Source: DATIHT01 sp035480415 | Lineage (GTDB): Bacteria; Patescibacteriota; Microgenomatia; Curtissbacterales; GWA2-41-24 | Reading direction: 5' to 3' | DNA length: 17,694 bases | Assembly: GCA_035480415.1 (NCBI GenBank) | Contig: DATIHT010000082.1 | Coordinates: 1 to 17,694 of the forward strand | Shown here: piece by piece, positions 6,656 through 13,873 of the stretch | Position numbering within the stretch: the first letter of the stretch is position 1 | How the letters are laid out: each line of letters opens with the position of its first letter | The notes under the pieces: model-generated | The model's database searches: none | What the model was told of the DNA's origin: nothing | Seen by the model: only the letters and a program-made list of their open reading frames with translations | Translations under genes and position numbers: made by a program

Positions 6656-9073
6656 TTAATTCGCTGGTTGAGGAGTGGAAAATTTCTCGACTTTTTTGTT
6701 TGACTTTGCTATCTCCGAGGTGGTTTTTTCCTTTGGAAGAGCTTTGGTGAGTGCTACTTTTAGGACTTCGTCCATGTGAGATGCAAAAATAAATTGTAGA
6801 TCGCGTCTGACATTTTTAGGAATTTCTTCCAGGTCTTTTGAATTGGCCTTTGGCAATATTACTGTTGTTAGACCCGCTCTGTGAGCTGCCAAAACTTTTT
6901 CTTTGACTCCGCCGATCTCCAGTACTCTTCCTCTAAGTGTCACTTCGCCGGTCATACCTACTTCTCTTCTTGTGGGGATTTTGGTGAGTGCTGACACAAG
7001 CGCTGTTGTTAGTGCAATTCCTGCAGATGGCCCTTCTTTTGGTACTGCGCCTTCCGGAACGTGGATGTGTACATCAATTTTACTTAAAAATGTTTCTGGG
7101 ATACCGAGAACTTTTGCCCTTGACCTTACGTATGACATTGCGGCTTGCGCTGACTCTTTCATTACATCACCAAGCTGGCCTGTGAGAATTAACTGACCTT
7201 TGCCTGGCATGGTAGTGACTTCCAAAAACAGAATTTCGCCGCCGGCTGATGTTACCGAAAGACCGGTTGTCATTCCAATTTCGTCTTTTTCTTCGGCAAG
7301 TGCTCTGGTGAATTTTTGTGGACCAAGATATGCAACTACTTGCCTTGGAGAAATTATGATCTTTTTGTGATCTTTGCTTGCCGCAAATTTTTTGGCAGCT
7401 TTTCTAAATATTGCCGCAACTTCCCGCTCCAGTTCCCTGACACCAGCTTCTCTGGTATATCTTGCGATTACTTCTTTGATTGCACTATCTGTAAATTCTA
7501 TATTTTCTTTTGTTAAACCATGCGCTTCCCGTTGTTTGTCAATCAAAAACTTTTTGGCAATATGAAATTTTTCGTCTTCGGTGTATCCTGCGAAATTAAT
7601 TATCTCGAGTCTGTCTCTTAGTGCCGGCGGAATTGTATCCAGGACATTTGCTGTTGTTATAAACATGACATCCGAAAGATCGTAGGGAACTTCCAGGTAA
7701 TGATCGGAGAATGCGTTGTTTTGTTCCGGATCCAGGGCTTCAAGAAGTGCAGATGACGGATCGCCCCTAAAATCGGTACCGATTTTGTCGATTTCATCGA
7801 GCATGAATACGGGGTTTTTAGTACCGGCGTTTCTGATTCCCTGAATGATTCTTCCTGGCATTGCACCGACGTAGGTTCTTCTGTGGCCGCGAATTTCTGC
7901 TTCATCGTGAATACCGCCCAGCGAAACTCTGATGAATTTTCTGCCAAGTGACCTTGCAATCGACTTACCAATCGAGGTTTTACCAACACCCGGTGGCCCG
8001 TAGAAACAAAGAATTGGGCCCCTTATTTTGCCAACCAATTTGTGAACGGCGAGATATTCGAGAATTCTTTCTTTTACTTTTGGAAGACCGTAGTGATCTT
8101 CGTCTAAAACTTTGGCCGCCGCGTCGACATCGGTTACCTTTTTACCTTTTATCTTCCAAGGCAAATCTAAAAGCCATTCAAGATAGGTTCTTATATAAGA
8201 CGACTCCGGATTGTACGAAGACATTTTGGCAAAACGGGTTAATTCTCTGTCTGCCCTGACACGAACATCTTCGGGCATGCCTGATTCTTTTAGTTTTTTC
8301 CTGAATTCCGAGATTTCTTTCCCGTCATCATCCTCACCCAGTTCTTTTTCTATTGACTTCATTTTTTCCCGCAGGATTGCTTCTTTTGTTACCTTACCAA
8401 CTCTTTCTTGGGTTTCGGTATCGATTTTTGCGGAGATTTCTAATATTCTAATTTCCCTGGTTAGGAGCTCTGACAACCTTTCGAGTCTTGTTTTGGTGTC
8501 AACCATTTCCAGAATTTGTTGTTTGTCTGAAGTTTTCAGATCGATTGATGCCGAGACTATGTTGACCAATTGGTTTGGATCGTCTGTGGAGAAAATATGA
8601 ATTGATGATTCCAGTGTTAGAGTTCCGCCCAGCTCACCATACCTTTTAATTTTGGCAAGAATGTTTCTAAAGAGCGCTTCGACTTCTTCTGTTTTTTGGG
8701 AAAGCTCTGGTACTTCTTCTACTTTTACAGCAAGGTAAGGATCTATTTGGGTGAATTCTTTAAGATAGACCCTGCTCATTCCTTCAACTGCCAGGTTATA
8801 TTCATTGTCGACCTTCCAAAGTCTTCTTATTAGACCTACAGTTCCAACTGAATAAATGTCGTTTGGAGCGGGATTTTCTACACGCGGATTTTTCTGCGCA
8901 ACAAACACGGCCAGTCTGTCGGTTGCCCAGCTACTGTCCAGACCTACTTTAACCTTTGGTCTGCCGACAGTTATTGGGACCATGGAAGAAGGAAAGACTA
9001 CCGTATCTCTTAGCGGAACTATGGGAAGTTCGGATTTGACTCTTGGTTTTTGTTGGTCAGGAAATATTGCCAT
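6656..9073 (-). CDS. lon: ATP-dependent protease Lon (LonA)
   Basis: 805 aa, close to the 780-810 aa of LonA enzymes. It unfolds and degrades misfolded and regulatory proteins in the cytosol as a hexamer. Order: N-terminal substrate domain starting LPIVPLRDTVVFP (about 16-210), a helical/coiled-coil region (about 220-305), the AAA+ module with Walker A GPPGVGKT (359-366) and Walker B MLDEID (424-429), then the protease domain with Ser683 in KEGPSAG and Lys726 in GGVKEK, 43 residues apart as in E. coli Lon. All catalytic residues are present. The C-terminal ~25 residues are a Lys/Thr-rich tail. It has its own promoter overlapped by a CIRCE-like inverted repeat and a leader of roughly 97 nt with a hairpin, pointing to heat-shock control by HrcA. 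Confidence 0.97.
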   Translation of the reverse strand: MAIFPDQQKPRVKSELPIVPLRDTVVFPSSMVPITVGRPKVKVGLDSSWATDRLAVFVAQKNPRVENPAPNDIYSVGTVGLIRRLWKVDNEYNLAVEGMSRVYLKEFTQIDPYLAVKVEEVPELSQKTEEVEALFRNILAKIKRYGELGGTLTLESSIHIFSTDDPNQLVNIVSASIDLKTSDKQQILEMVDTKTRLERLSELLTREIRILEISAKIDTETQERVGKVTKEAILREKMKSIEKELGEDDDGKEISEFRKKLKESGMPEDVRVRADRELTRFAKMSSYNPESSYIRTYLEWLLDLPWKIKGKKVTDVDAAAKVLDEDHYGLPKVKERILEYLAVHKLVGKIRGPILCFYGPPGVGKTSIGKSIARSLGRKFIRVSLGGIHDEAEIRGHRRTYVGAMPGRIIQGIRNAGTKNPVFMLDEIDKIGTDFRGDPSSALLEALDPEQNNAFSDHYLEVPYDLSDVMFITTANVLDTIPPALRDRLEIINFAGYTEDEKFHIAKKFLIDKQREAHGLTKENIEFTDSAIKEVIARYTREAGVRELEREVAAIFRKAAKKFAASKDHKKIIISPRQVVAYLGPQKFTRALAEEKDEIGMTTGLSVTSAGGEILFLEVTTMPGKGQLILTGQLGDVMKESAQAAMSYVRSRAKVLGIPETFLSKIDVHIHVPEGAVPKEGPSAGIALTTALVSALTKIPTRREVGMTGEVTLRGRVLEIGGVKEKVLAAHRAGLTTVILPKANSKDLEEIPKNVRRDLQFIFASHMDEVLKVALTKALPKEKTTSEIAKSNKKVEKFSTPQPAN

Positions 9074-9112
9074 TTTTAAAAACTTTCTTACTTTTATTTT
9101 AACAGGTCGTTG

Positions 9113-9152
9113 CTGAAAAAATCCTGAGGAGTTTCCGGGATTTGTCTTTCAG
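9113..9152 (-). terminator. hairpin in the lon leader (terminator or attenuator)
   Basis: On the minus strand CTGAAA-gac-AAATCC (9152-9138) pairs with GGATTT-TTTCAG (9124-9113). This is 12 bp with a 3-nt bulge and a 13-nt loop. The 3' arm contains a six-T run straight after GGA, so the inner stem reads like an intrinsic terminator. It could end transcripts coming from lgt, attenuate lon, or stabilise the lon leader. Confidence 0.5.
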
Positions 9153-9167
9153 TTGTTTTAACCCTTG

Positions 9168-9195
9168 TTAGCAATCAGAATACCATGAGTGCTAA
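9168..9195 (-). promoter_or_regulatory. CIRCE-like operator (HrcA site) upstream of lon
   Basis: On the minus strand TTAGCACTC (9195-9187), 10 bases, GATTGCTAA (9176-9168). The first arm is the exact CIRCE half-site. The second has one mismatch to GAGTGCTAA, and the spacer is 10 rather than the usual 9. It overlaps the promoter spacer and the -10 box, the right place for repression. The lgt stop codon (9194-9192) lies inside the first arm. The extra spacer base is the main reason for caution. Confidence 0.68.
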
Positions 9196-9205
9196 GCTCT
9201 GTCAA
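9177..9205 (-). promoter_or_regulatory. lon promoter
   Basis: Perfect TTGACA (9205-9200), 17-bp spacer, TATTCT (9182-9177). Transcription should start near 9170. The -35 box lies within the last codons of lgt, so lon can be transcribed independently of the cobalamin operon upstream. Confidence 0.8.
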
Positions 9206-9956
9206 CCCCCTTATTTTTGATAAAAATGAAGATTCCAAGCAAAGTTGCACAGATTGATAAAACCTGTGCAACTTTGATTGTACCCACCGTTGCAGTATCG
9301 GTACGAAAGAACTCAACTATGAAACGGCCGGTTGAGTATAGGATTAAATAAAGTGCAAAAGTGCGGCCAGGTTTATTAAATTTTCTGGAAAGATTTAGAA
9401 GAAGCAGGAAAAACACAAAGTCGATTGCGGCTTCATAGAAAAATGTTGGGTGGAAATGTGTTGAGTTTATATATTGGATTGGACGATTTTCCGGAGGAAT
9501 GTACACAGCCCATGGAGCTTGTGTTGGAGGGCCAAACCCTTCCTTATTTATATAGTTGGCAATTCTGCCGATTGCCTGACCCAATAATATTGAAGGTGCT
9601 GCAAGATCCAGAACCGATATTAAATTTATTTTTTTAATCTTGGCAACTATGTAAAAACCAATAAAAACTCCAAAAAGCGCTCCCCAGATACCGAGCCCTC
9701 CTGCTGCTATATTAAGTGCGGATATTGGGTTGTTTTTATAAATTTGCCAATAATCTAAAACATGGTAGAGGCGAGCGCCGGCAATTGAGAGAACTAGCGG
9801 CAAGAGTAGAACAGGGTCTTCTAGAATATCCTTTGGGATTTTGTACAGATAAGCTCGTTTTTTGGCAACGAACCAACCGGCAATAATTGCAAGCGCAAGA
9901 ATAAAACCATACATATGAAACGTAAGGGGGCCGATTTGGAATGCTTTTGGAATCAC
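9192..9956 (-). CDS. lgt: prolipoprotein diacylglyceryl transferase
   Basis: 254 aa from a GTG start (VIPKAFQIGPLTFHMYG, matching the usual Lgt N-terminus). Lgt transfers diacylglycerol from phosphatidylglycerol to the lipobox cysteine of preprolipoproteins in the membrane. About seven membrane helices are visible. Signature residues: Arg131 and Asn134 in GQAIGRIANYINKE (126-139), HPTFFYEA (169-176) and GRFIVEFFR (210-218). The HGG motif of the E. coli enzyme (His103) is replaced by GGLGIWGALFG (86-96), a Trp-containing variant that I recall from other phyla. The frame stays open to a TTG at 10013, 50 bp inside the upstream gene, but that extension is not family-like. The GTG at 9956 lies 8 bp after the upstream stop, with AAGGAA directly abutting it, so the exact start is uncertain. 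Confidence 0.93.
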   Translation of the reverse strand: MIPKAFQIGPLTFHMYGFILALAIIAGWFVAKKRAYLYKIPKDILEDPVLLLPLVLSIAGARLYHVLDYWQIYKNNPISALNIAAGGLGIWGALFGVFIGFYIVAKIKKINLISVLDLAAPSILLGQAIGRIANYINKEGFGPPTQAPWAVYIPPENRPIQYINSTHFHPTFFYEAAIDFVFFLLLLNLSRKFNKPGRTFALYLILYSTGRFIVEFFRTDTATVGTIKVAQVLSICATLLGIFIFIKNKGVDRA

Positions 9957-9963
9957 TTCCTTA

Positions 9964-10566
9964 TTATATATACAAAAGCGCAAGGGCAAGTGCAGCCATG
10001 CCAAAATCTTCAATTAGAGTAACTTTTGTTAGAGGTACTTTGAGGAAAGTGCCAAGACAGACACATTGAAATTTTTCCCTTTTTAACAACTTGATGGCAA
10101 CTCCTAAACCGCTAAAGGCCATAACTGCTATCTCCAGAATCAACACCTGCCTTGATGAGGGACTGATAATCATTGCCAGACCAAAGGCAAGCTCGATAAA
10201 TGGATATATATAACCGTAGCCAAAAACTTTTTTTGCTAAAAGATCATAAGTGGAATAGCCCTGAGCAAATCCTTTTATATCGATTAATTTAAATGCTGAA
10301 AAGACGAGGAAAAATCCAGCCATAAAATTAGCTATAAATTCCTTTGGGTTGAATGCGCCCTTAACAGTTATGATGAAGGACGTTAACAAAATTAAACCAA
10401 GTATTGTAAACAATGGAGCGTAAGATCCCTGAAGATTTGTTTCTACTTGCTTAGGATTATTATTCCCTGCATCCTTTTCTAAAACGAGATTCATTCCGCA
10501 TTTTGGGCATCTTCCAGGTTTTTCCTGCCGCACTTCCGGGTGCATGGGACAAGTATAAGTAGCCAT
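9964..10566 (-). CDS. heavy-metal-binding domain fused to a MauE/DoxX-like membrane protein
   Basis: 200 aa, ATG start. Residues 3-28 (YTCPMHPEVRQEKPGRCPKCGM) are the heavy-metal-binding domain known from copper and mercury efflux proteins, with Cys6, His9, Cys20 and Cys23. After a polar linker come about five membrane helices (roughly 51-69, 78-95, 112-135, 139-160, 181-199). The last loop CVCLGTFLKVPLTKVTLIEDFGM, with Cys168-x-Cys170, is typical of the MauE redox-associated family, which is linked to disulfide chemistry. The protein may pass electrons or metal across the membrane; this is inferred from domains. It follows pduO by 34 bp and runs into lgt, so it is probably the sixth gene of the cobalamin operon. 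Confidence 0.75.
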   Translation of the reverse strand: MATYTCPMHPEVRQEKPGRCPKCGMNLVLEKDAGNNNPKQVETNLQGSYAPLFTILGLILLTSFIITVKGAFNPKEFIANFMAGFFLVFSAFKLIDIKGFAQGYSTYDLLAKKVFGYGYIYPFIELAFGLAMIISPSSRQVLILEIAVMAFSGLGVAIKLLKREKFQCVCLGTFLKVPLTKVTLIEDFGMAALALALLYI

Positions 10567-10600
10567 ATTTATATTATAGAGTAGATGTAAATTCGGTGAG

Positions 10601-11167
10601 TTATTTTCTACCGATCCATGCAGTTTCCCTATTACCCTCTATTTTGTTAACAAGTCTGGCAAGCGTAAAGAACCAATCGGATAGACGGTTTACATAAATC
10701 AGAGAGTTTTTATTAATTTTCTCACTGTCCTGTAGATCGACAATAGCTCTTTCGGCTCTTCTTGCAACGGTCCTTGCCAGGTGCAGACCCGACCCTACTC
10801 TTCCTCCACCAGGAAGTATGAAATTTCTAAGTGGTGGGAGAGATGCTGTCATTTGATCGATTTCCTTCTCCAGTCTTGTTGCGAAGCTTTTTTTAACGCG
10901 AGGGATTTTTAACTTAACATCCAGAGGTGTTGCCAGATCAGACCCAAGAACAAAAAGCTCATTCTGAACGCGTATAAGTTTTTTTTTAATATGTTCGATA
11001 TCGGAAGTACCAAACTCGGCAAGAGTCATTCCAATTCTGGAATTTAACTCATCCACTTCTCCGTAGGCTTTGATCCTAAGTGAATTTTTGTTTACTCTTT
11101 GTCCACCAAAAAGTGATGTTGTTCCACCATCACCAGTTTTTGTATATATTTTTAATTCTTTGGCCAT
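10601..11167 (-). CDS. PduO-type cob(I)alamin adenosyltransferase
   Basis: 188 aa, the normal length for a single-domain PduO-type enzyme (also called CobO/MMAB-like). It transfers the adenosyl group of ATP to cob(I)alamin, producing adenosylcobalamin, the cofactor of class II ribonucleotide reductase encoded upstream in this window. Signatures: TKTGDGG (9-15) for ATP binding, LRIKAYGEVDELNS (30-43), ARTVARRAER (131-140) and VNRLSDWFFTLAR (159-171). No residue of these motifs is missing. It starts 5 bp after the rluB-type gene with an AAAGGT ribosome site, so it belongs to the same transcript as the riboswitch-led genes. Confidence 0.96.
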   Translation of the reverse strand: MAKELKIYTKTGDGGTTSLFGGQRVNKNSLRIKAYGEVDELNSRIGMTLAEFGTSDIEHIKKKLIRVQNELFVLGSDLATPLDVKLKIPRVKKSFATRLEKEIDQMTASLPPLRNFILPGGGRVGSGLHLARTVARRAERAIVDLQDSEKINKNSLIYVNRLSDWFFTLARLVNKIEGNRETAWIGRK

Positions 11168-11172
11168 TACCT

Positions 11173-11919
11173 TTAAACACTGGCAGCGTTTTTCAAATCT
11201 TTTATCTCTTGTGCTGATAGGCTTCTAAACTTCCCAGATTCTAAATCTCCTAATTGAATTGGGCCAATTGCCATACGTTTTAGAGATATTATGTGCAAAT
11301 GGAGTTTTTCGGCCATTCTTCTTATTTGTCTTTTCCTTCCCTCATAGAGGGTAATTTCCAAGAGAGTTTTATTGCCATCGTTGGTGATGGTTTTTACTTT
11401 GGCTTCTTTAGTTTTCCCCCCGCCTGCATCGCTATGCGAAGCATTGCGGGCAGGTTCTTCAAGCTCTATCCCTTTTTCTATTCTCCCTATTTTTTCGCCT
11501 GTAATGCTTCCTATATATAGTACCTGGTAGACCTTGGGTACGTGGTATCTGGGGTGAGTAAGTCTGTTTGCCAGATCTCCGTCGTTTGTCAGCAGGATTA
11601 GACCTTTGGAATTGAGATCGAGTCTTCCTACCGGGTAGACCCGGCTTTTGACCTTTACAATATCCAGAACAGTTTTTTTAGCGTGACTATCGCTAACGGT
11701 TGAGGTTACACCTACCGGCTTATTGAGAATGAAATACTCCAGATTTTCTTTTGTTGTAATTTCTTTACCGTTTACTATGATTTTGTCTTTTTCGGGGTCT
11801 ATTCTTTGGCCGAGGACGGCTTTTTTGTTGTTTACTAATACTTTGCCTTCTTCTATTTGCAGGTCTACTTTTCTGCGGGAAGCAACACCTGCGTGGGCTA
11901 GAAACTTATTAAGTCTCAT
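11173..11919 (-). CDS. rluB: RluB/RsuA-family 23S/16S rRNA pseudouridine synthase
   Basis: 248 aa. An N-terminal S4 RNA-binding domain (MRLNKFLAHAGVASRRKVDLQIEEG, about 1-50) is followed by the RsuA/RluB/RluE/RluF catalytic domain. Catalytic Asp101 is in GRLDLNSKGLILLTNDG (98-114), with the typical EGRKRQIRRM motif near the C-terminus. It isomerises a uridine in rRNA, most likely in 23S, but the target within the RluB/E/F group cannot be fixed from sequence. The ATG directly follows the stop of the upstream membrane protein (TAAATG). Its place between two cobalamin genes is unusual, because its function has no known B12 link. Confidence 0.92.
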   Translation of the reverse strand: MRLNKFLAHAGVASRRKVDLQIEEGKVLVNNKKAVLGQRIDPEKDKIIVNGKEITTKENLEYFILNKPVGVTSTVSDSHAKKTVLDIVKVKSRVYPVGRLDLNSKGLILLTNDGDLANRLTHPRYHVPKVYQVLYIGSITGEKIGRIEKGIELEEPARNASHSDAGGGKTKEAKVKTITNDGNKTLLEITLYEGRKRQIRRMAEKLHLHIISLKRMAIGPIQLGDLESGKFRSLSAQEIKDLKNAASV

Positions 11920-12525
11920 TTAAGAGGAAACTTTTACTTCTGCTTTTTTGTTCGCAAATAATTGAATTAATTCAAATGAACCAAAAAATGCAGTCGTGTA
12001 AACAATGTCTCCTAAAAATGTTCCGCGAAAAAACGGGATGCCGGCAACGTAACTTTGCCAAAGGCCAATAATTGACCTGCTGTACATACCTTCTATCCAA
12101 ACAGAAGCGTTTGTTATCAGAAAAAATTGAACCGAGCAGAAAAGAGCCGATCCTAAGATAGTTGGAGCATTTTTGTGATTTTTAAGCCAAATCCCTACAA
12201 AGCCGGAAATCACAAAGCTTATATAAACTGCAATTAGAGACACGTTAAAAATACCCAGTGGTGAGTAAAGATGCGTGAAATTAAAGTATGGGGTGCCAAA
12301 CGGATTCACATAAAGCAACAAATAGTTTGATATAAACATTGCCAAAAGTGGAGCTATTATTGCCCAGCGTTTGTTGAGGTATACTCCGCCAAAAAGTGCC
12401 ATTGCCGTAATTGGCGCAAAATTTGCAGCATGAGGGAGGAGTCTGAATATTGCAGCTAGTAATATAACTGCAATTGGTGCCATTAATTTTTGAATTTTAT
12501 TTGTCACTTTTGTGAATCCTAACAT
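11920..12525 (-). CDS. DUF6580/ECF-S-like membrane protein, putative cobalamin transporter subunit
   Basis: 201 aa, about six hydrophobic helices (roughly 14-28, 35-50, 53-72, 86-112, 120-146, 165-190). The N-terminal RLLPHAANFAPITAMALFGG (28-47) is the signature I associate with the DUF6580 family of putative transporters, similar in layout to substrate-binding S components of ECF vitamin transporters. Its place in a cobalamin-riboswitch operon, straight after two transcobalamin-like proteins and before pduO, points to cobalamin or a precursor as substrate. No EcfT or ATPase subunit is encoded in the window, so it would need shared partners or act alone. It has a GAGG ribosome site 8 nt before the ATG. 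The family call is fairly good; the substrate is inference. Confidence 0.68.
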   Translation of the reverse strand: MLGFTKVTNKIQKLMAPIAVILLAAIFRLLPHAANFAPITAMALFGGVYLNKRWAIIAPLLAMFISNYLLLYVNPFGTPYFNFTHLYSPLGIFNVSLIAVYISFVISGFVGIWLKNHKNAPTILGSALFCSVQFFLITNASVWIEGMYSRSIIGLWQSYVAGIPFFRGTFLGDIVYTTAFFGSFELIQLFANKKAEVKVSS

Positions 12526-12541
12526 AGTTTAGCCTCGATTT

Positions 12542-13873
12542 CTACTCAAGTATTTTCTTGTAAGTGAATATTCCAAGCGACATTAGCCCTATTATTAAAA
12601 AGGCTATTGTGCCCCAAGTTTTGAATGAGGATTTTTTTACAATTGTTTGAACATTATCCGCCGTTTTACTTCCCAGAATATCACCCTGCGGCGAAGGGCT
12701 GGGCGACGGTGATTGGCTGGGTAGAGTATCTGTGTTTGCTGTAAAAACTCCGGCCTTTGGGGTTGGCGTTGGGGTTGGGGATGCTATGGTTGGATTCGGT
12801 GTTGCGGATGGCGATGGTGAATTTGATGACGAACTGCTCGATGACGATGATGGGCTTGGTGATGGTGAAGGGCTTACGCTTGGAGCTGGCGATGTGCTGG
12901 CAGATGGCGTGTAGATTTTAAGTATCCAGCTTTTACCCAAAAGACCAATTACTGCCTGGGCCGTTGTAGTGGCATTGGACACGTACGTGCTACTCCCGTA
13001 ATCGTACGCTGTAATTCCGCCATCTTGCTGCGATTGTTGGGAAATTAAATAGTTTTTCGCGCTTGTCGCTTGTTGGGATGAATTCATTCCCAATACGTTA
13101 AGTGCCATTAGAACCCATCCGGTTGTGTCGGTATCGGAGGTGCCGTAATATCCAAAGCCACCGTCCGAATCCTGATTTGCAAGAATATAAGCTTTGGCTT
13201 TTGTTATTGAATCATCGAGGCCTGATGTTGACATGCCATTATCTTTGGCTGCCTGAAGAGCCTGTATTGCAGCACTAGTTATATCTGCGGAAGTTCCGTA
13301 ATAAGAACAACCCGGCGCGGAAAAGCTAAAGCCACCGTCTGTTGCATCTTGTTTGGATATCAAATAGCTTAAATCATTTTGTTTTATCGAATTGTCTGCG
13401 GTGCTTCCCGAAGCAATCAGAGCCAAAAGGCCAAAAATGTCATCGTTTAGTCCACACGTATCGCCGATTTGGCCGCCAGTGTAAAAACCCTGAAGATTTG
13501 AGACATAATTTGTTCCGCCGAAGTTTGTCGGATCACCGCCTATTGCCACGATTGCCAAAATTCTGTTTTCCCAATCTGTTGCCGATCCACCAGATGGAAT
13601 ATCGGTTAGTAAAAAATCTTTGAGTGATGTGCTTGGATTTTTGACAGTTGAAACATCGATACCTGCTGCTGTTATTGCAATTGTCGACCACTGGGATGGA
13701 GCCGAAAAACCTGTGTTTATCCGGCCAGTTGAATCTTGCTTTGACTTTAAATAATTTATTGCGTTGTCTGTCACCGTATCAGCTTTTACCATTGGGGAAA
13801 TAACTGATGCCAATAGGATTACCGCCGTTATTGTTATAAATTTGATATTTGATATTTGATATTTGATATTCAT
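12542..13873 (-). CDS. secreted, membrane-anchored alpha/alpha-toroid repeat protein, transcobalamin alpha-domain-like
   Basis: 443 aa. A signal peptide (about 1-31, ending VKA) is followed by prenyltransferase/squalene-cyclase-type alpha/alpha repeats over about 33-316. Recurrent blocks include YLISKQDATDGGFSFS, YILANQDSDGGFGYYG and YLISQQSQQDGGITAY, each preceded by a helix like ITSAAIQALQAA. This is the fold of the alpha domain of transcobalamin and intrinsic factor. Cys140 and Cys189 could form a disulfide. A Pro/Ser/Thr linker (about 322-396) with nine consecutive Ser (342-350) leads to one C-terminal membrane helix (419-437) and a Lys tail, so the toroid sits outside the cell on a stalk. 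It follows the DUF4430 gene as TAAATG. Codons 2-11 contain four 7-bp tandem repeats. Cobalamin binding is inferred from neighbours; the fold also serves other ligands. Confidence 0.72.
   Translation of the reverse strand: MNIKYQISNIKFITITAVILLASVISPMVKADTVTDNAINYLKSKQDSTGRINTGFSAPSQWSTIAITAAGIDVSTVKNPSTSLKDFLLTDIPSGGSATDWENRILAIVAIGGDPTNFGGTNYVSNLQGFYTGGQIGDTCGLNDDIFGLLALIASGSTADNSIKQNDLSYLISKQDATDGGFSFSAPGCSYYGTSADITSAAIQALQAAKDNGMSTSGLDDSITKAKAYILANQDSDGGFGYYGTSDTDTTGWVLMALNVLGMNSSQQATSAKNYLISQQSQQDGGITAYDYGSSTYVSNATTTAQAVIGLLGKSWILKIYTPSASTSPAPSVSPSPSPSPSSSSSSSSSNSPSPSATPNPTIASPTPTPTPKAGVFTANTDTLPSQSPSPSPSPQGDILGSKTADNVQTIVKKSSFKTWGTIAFLIIGLMSLGIFTYKKILE
13841..13868. repeat. heptanucleotide tandem repeat at the start of the toroid gene
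   Basis: Four perfect copies of TTTGATA (plus strand), read as TATCAAA in the gene, begin 5 bases into the coding sequence. The unit is not a multiple of three, so gain or loss of one copy would shift the frame of the toroid protein within its signal peptide. Confidence 0.9.

Noticed and set aside
9957..10013. lgt start at TTG 10013
   Set aside because: It would overlap the preceding gene by 50 bp and add a non-family N-terminus; GTG 9956 gives the standard Lgt length.
10567..10601. TATAAT just upstream of the metal-binding/MauE gene as an internal promoter
   Set aside because: No acceptable -35 box at 16-18 bp, and the hexamer lies about 10 nt from the ATG in AT-rich DNA.
12732..12914. Plus-strand open frame rich in Gly/Asp opposite the toroid gene linker
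   Set aside because: It is the antisense reading of the Pro/Ser low-complexity linker, with no start signal of its own.
13838..13873. CRISPR-like or attachment-site interpretation of the short tandem repeats
   Set aside because: The units are 7 bp with no spacers and lie within a coding start; this is a simple tandem repeat.
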